Source: DATFDN01 sp963818725
GTDB taxonomy: Bacteria; Pseudomonadota; Alphaproteobacteria; Acetobacterales; Acetobacteraceae
Reading direction: 5' to 3'
DNA length: 64,000 nucleotides
Assembly (NCBI GenBank): GCA_963818725.1
Contig: CAWFTU010000024.1
Span: 310,001 to 374,000, forward strand
Positions 61,473 to 64,000 of the stretch are shown in pieces (within the stretch, counting starts at the first letter, position 1; the number at the start of each line of letters is the position of its first letter). The notes under the pieces were generated by a model. The model saw only the letters and a program-made list of their open reading frames with translations. It was not told where the DNA came from and did not search any database. The position numbers and the translations under genes are program-made.

Positions 61473-63001
61473 ACTGGGTCACGATCGGCGTCTTCGGGGG
61501 GCTGTTCCTGTTCGTCACCTGGCTCGGCTTCTACGCGGCGAGCTGGCGCCGGGGCGACCTGACGCAATTGCATGAATGGGGGCTCGGCGGGCGCCGGTTC
61601 GGCACCGTCGTCACATGGTTCCTGCTCGGCGGCGATCTCTACACCGCCTATACCTTCATCGCCGTGCCCGCCGTGCTGTTCGGCGCCGGCGCGCTAGGCT
61701 TTTTCGCGGTGCCGTACACCATTATGGTGTACCCCATCCTCTATGTCGTGTTCCCCCGCCTGTGGGCGGTGTCGCACCGGCACGGCTATATCACTACGGC
61801 GGACTTCGTGCGCGGGCGCTTCGGCAATCGCTGGCTGGCGCTCGCGGTGGGCGTGACCGGCATGCTCGCCACGATGCCTTACATCGCCTTGCAGCTTGTC
61901 GGCATGCAGGTGGTGATCGGGGCGATGGGGTTCCCCGACACCGGGGCCGCCGGCGACATGCCGCTCATCATCGCCTTCATCATCTTGGCGGCGTTCACCT
62001 ACACATCGGGCCTGCGCGCGCCGGCGATGATCGCCGTGGTGAAGGATCTGCTGATCTATGCCACTGTCATCGCCGCCGTGGTGGTGATCCCGATCCAGCT
62101 CGGCGGGTACGGCAACATCTTTGCCGCGGTGCCGCCGGCCAAGCTGCTGCTGGGAAAGCCGGCGGCGGGGTCGCTCGGCAGCTACAGCGCCTTTGCCTCG
62201 CTCGCCTTCGGCTCGGCCTGGGCGTTGTTCCTCTATCCGCACTCGGCGACCGCGCTGCTCGGCGCTTCCGGCGTGCGGGTGATCCGGCGCAACGCGGCGA
62301 TCCTGCCCGCCTATTCCGTGCTGCTCGGGCTGCTCGCGCTGCTCGGCTTCATGGCGATCGCCGCCAAGGTGCAGGCCCTGCCCGAGTTCGCCTACGGCTT
62401 CAAGAAGTACGGCAACAACTTCTCCGTCCCGGCGGTGCTCATGCACGCCTTCCCGGACTGGTTTGTGGGCCTCGCCTTCGCCGCCATCGCCATCGGTGCC
62501 CTGGTGCCGGCGGCGATCATGTCGATCGCGACGGCGAACATCTACACCCGCAACATCTATCGCGAGTTCTTCCGCCCCTTCGCCACCGACGCGCAGGAGA
62601 GCCAGGTCGCGAAGCTGGTGTCCCTGGTCGTGAAGGCGGGCGCGCTGCTGTTCATCTTCCTGGTGCCGCTGCAATACGCGCTGTGGCTGCAATTGCTGGG
62701 CGGGATCTGGATCATCCAGACCGCGCCGTCCGTCCTGCTCGCGCTCTATACCCGCATGCTGAACGGCTGGGCGCTGCTGATCGGCTGGGCGGTGGGGTTT
62801 GTGCTCGGAACCTGGATGTTCTTCGCGAATGGCTCCCAGCCGGTCTATCCGCTGCACCTGCTGGGCACGATCGTGCCGTGCTATACCGCGATCATCGCCG
62901 TGATCGTGAACATCGCCGTCTCGGCCGTGCTGTCGCTGGTTCTGAACGTGGTCGCCTCGGACCGGCACAACGATCTGACGATCCGGCAGGATTACGTCTG
63001 A
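61469..63001 (+). CDS. sodium:solute symporter, monocarboxylate (MctP) type
   Basis: This inner-membrane permease of 510 residues has about thirteen hydrophobic helices. It shows the SSS-family features EWGLGGRRFGTVVTWFLLGGDLYTAYTF, TTADFVRGRFGNRWL and AIGALVPAAIMSIATANIYTRNI. Pairing with DUF3311 and its overall sequence suggest the MctP branch that takes up lactate, pyruvate, acetate or similar monocarboxylates; this is inference. It ends just before the convergent dienelactone-hydrolase gene. Confidence 0.9.
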   Translation: MNWVTIGVFGGLFLFVTWLGFYAASWRRGDLTQLHEWGLGGRRFGTVVTWFLLGGDLYTAYTFIAVPAVLFGAGALGFFAVPYTIMVYPILYVVFPRLWAVSHRHGYITTADFVRGRFGNRWLALAVGVTGMLATMPYIALQLVGMQVVIGAMGFPDTGAAGDMPLIIAFIILAAFTYTSGLRAPAMIAVVKDLLIYATVIAAVVVIPIQLGGYGNIFAAVPPAKLLLGKPAAGSLGSYSAFASLAFGSAWALFLYPHSATALLGASGVRVIRRNAAILPAYSVLLGLLALLGFMAIAAKVQALPEFAYGFKKYGNNFSVPAVLMHAFPDWFVGLAFAAIAIGALVPAAIMSIATANIYTRNIYREFFRPFATDAQESQVAKLVSLVVKAGALLFIFLVPLQYALWLQLLGGIWIIQTAPSVLLALYTRMLNGWALLIGWAVGFVLGTWMFFANGSQPVYPLHLLGTIVPCYTAIIAVIVNIAVSAVLSLVLNVVASDRHNDLTIRQDYV

Positions 63002-63016
63002 CGCGCGCGGCCGGGC

Positions 63017-63808
63017 CTACTTCAGCTTCTCGGCGAGAAAGGCGAGCACCCGGCGGAGGGCCGCTTTCGTGGGCTCGCCGTCGCGGTCGATCAGGTGCAG
63101 CGTCAGCACACTGTGCGCCGGCTTCGGCGCGTCTTGATTGGCGGCCTGGTCGGGCAGGACGATCGCCTCGAAGCCATCGCCCAGAGCGCGGGCCAGCGTG
63201 TCGAACCGTGCCTGTCGGCAAATCGGATCGCCCTGGAAGCGCAATCCCAGGACGGACAAGCCCTCATCGGTGGCGCGGCGGCGGAGGGTCTGCAACGTTT
63301 CCGGGCTGGCGTGAACCGCGGCCGCCTTCCGTTGGTTCACTGGAAATGGCAGGGACGGTTGCGAGAGGACCGGTGCCAGCACCCAGGGATCGAGCGCCAG
63401 CGTCAACCCGAAGTTTCCCGTCAGGCACATGCCGACGGCGCCGACGCCCCGGCCGCCGATCTCCTCATGCGCCTGCCGCGCCAGGGCGCGCAACCAGTCC
63501 GTGATCGGGCTCGCGCGGTTCTCCGCCAGCACGGCGAATTCGCGGCTGACGCAGGCGCGCGCCATCTGGGTCAGCCCGTAGGGGATCGAGACAGGCTTGC
63601 CGGGCGTGCCGAACATGAGGGGCATGAAGACGGTGAATCCGGCGTCCGGCACGTACCGGGCGAACCGGGCAACCTCGGGCGTGATGCCGGGTGCCTCGTG
63701 CATCACGATCACGGCCGGGCCGCTGCCTCTGCGATACACAGTGCGCGTCACGCCGGCATGGGTGAACGGGAACTTGGAGAAGTCCTTTAGCGAATCCATA
63801 GCCGCCAT
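63017..63808 (-). CDS. dienelactone hydrolase family protein
   Basis: This alpha/beta hydrolase of 263 residues has the catalytic cysteine in VGAVGMCLTGNFGL, and VIVMHEAPGITPEV with a glutamate near the oxyanion region, as in dienelactone hydrolases. A histidine in PKPAHSVLTLHL could complete the triad. ATG 63808 follows AGGGGAAGG; a longer frame to 63865 has no ribosome site. It is divergent from the exported-protein gene at the window end. The natural substrate is unknown. Confidence 0.88.
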   Translation of the reverse strand: MAAMDSLKDFSKFPFTHAGVTRTVYRRGSGPAVIVMHEAPGITPEVARFARYVPDAGFTVFMPLMFGTPGKPVSIPYGLTQMARACVSREFAVLAENRASPITDWLRALARQAHEEIGGRGVGAVGMCLTGNFGLTLALDPWVLAPVLSQPSLPFPVNQRKAAAVHASPETLQTLRRRATDEGLSVLGLRFQGDPICRQARFDTLARALGDGFEAIVLPDQAANQDAPKPAHSVLTLHLIDRDGEPTKAALRRVLAFLAEKLK

Positions 63809-63901
63809 GGCCTTCCCCTCTCCAACTTCCGCAGCAACGATAATATAGATGGACGGCGCAAGCATAGCGCGCGCCAGTACGCTTGCGCTGAAGGAGGAAG
63901 A

Positions 63902-64000
63902 ATGAAGCGGTATCTGCTGCTGCTCGCATCCGCGCTGACCGCCTTCGGGCTGGGTTCCGCGCGGGCTGCCGATCTGCCGAGGGCCGATCCGGCTTCGGTC
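63902..64000 (+). CDS. start of an exported protein, cut by the window edge
   Basis: ATG 63902 follows AAGGAGGAAG and opens a frame of 33 codons to the window end. It encodes a clear signal peptide (KRYLLLLASALTAFGLG, then SARAAD with an AxA-type cleavage site). The mature part visible (DLPRADPASV) is too short to identify the family. Confidence 0.8.
   Translation, partial: MKRYLLLLASALTAFGLGSARAADLPRADPASV

Noticed and set aside
61576..63504. A 642-codon plus-strand frame over the symporter gene
   Set aside because: It is a shifted frame of the clear SSS permease and is rich in Arg/Ala without membrane segments.

Overview
The window is GC-rich (roughly 70% by eye) chromosomal DNA from an alphaproteobacterium. 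Several features point towards Acetobacteraceae/Rhodospirillales: an aerobic-type cobalamin pathway (CobG, CobN), a FixL-type haem-PAS kinase, a bacteriophytochrome with its own haem oxygenase, a pal-cpoB-tilS-ftsH-folP-glmM block, and an SSS permease paired with a DUF3311 subunit. This placement is an inference from gene content only.

Layout: 1-2.1 kb is a nest of insertion sequences (end of an IS21 element carrying istB, an ISL3 element inside its terminus, and a 36-bp leftover end of an IS630 element). 2.2-9.3 kb, all on the minus strand, holds a c-type cytochrome, a tandem universal stress protein, a zinc alcohol dehydrogenase, a FixL-like oxygen-sensing kinase, an MFS permease and an alpha/beta hydrolase. 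9.4-15.1 kb is a light-sensing module: haem oxygenase, bacteriophytochrome, a response regulator and a REC-PAS-kinase-REC hybrid. 15.1-38.6 kb is a nearly complete cobalamin cluster (cobS, T, B, cbiD, cobM, E, L, K, J, I, H, G, N, W, a DUF1636 protein, cobU, O, Q, D, C). A clear cobalamin riboswitch heads the leftward DUF1636-cobW-cobN-cobGHIJ operon. The cluster uses CbiD and I see no CobF. It is interrupted between cobD and cobC by an IS630 element and a lower-GC, nonsense-mutated nuclease-like gene.

From 38.7 to 42.2 kb come an SDR, an aldo/keto reductase and a 507-residue protein of unknown function in lower-GC DNA. 42.6-47.9 kb is a tightly overlapping minus-strand operon (aminoglycoside-phosphotransferase-like kinase, divergent enolase paralogue, D-2-hydroxyacid dehydrogenase, DUF1537 kinase, PdxA). 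It looks like a catabolic route for a phosphorylated sugar acid and is the best candidate here for undescribed chemistry. 47.9-50.1 kb is the lpoA-like/rsmI divergent pair. 50.2-60.4 kb carries envelope and housekeeping genes (OmpA-like lipoprotein, pal, cpoB, tilS, ftsH, folP, glmM, thiD). 60.4-64 kb has a ferritin-like diiron protein, the DUF3311/symporter pair, a dienelactone-hydrolase-like protein and the start of an exported protein.

Many otherwise well-conserved genes carry single-base frameshifts (cytochrome c, hydrolase, response regulator, lpoA-like, OmpA-like lipoprotein twice, ftsH, perhaps cobL). Because ftsH is usually essential, assembly indels are at least as likely as real decay. 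Two families of dispersed palindromic repeat are present; copies are inserted in frame in cobG, form the end of CobW, and abut the start of folP.
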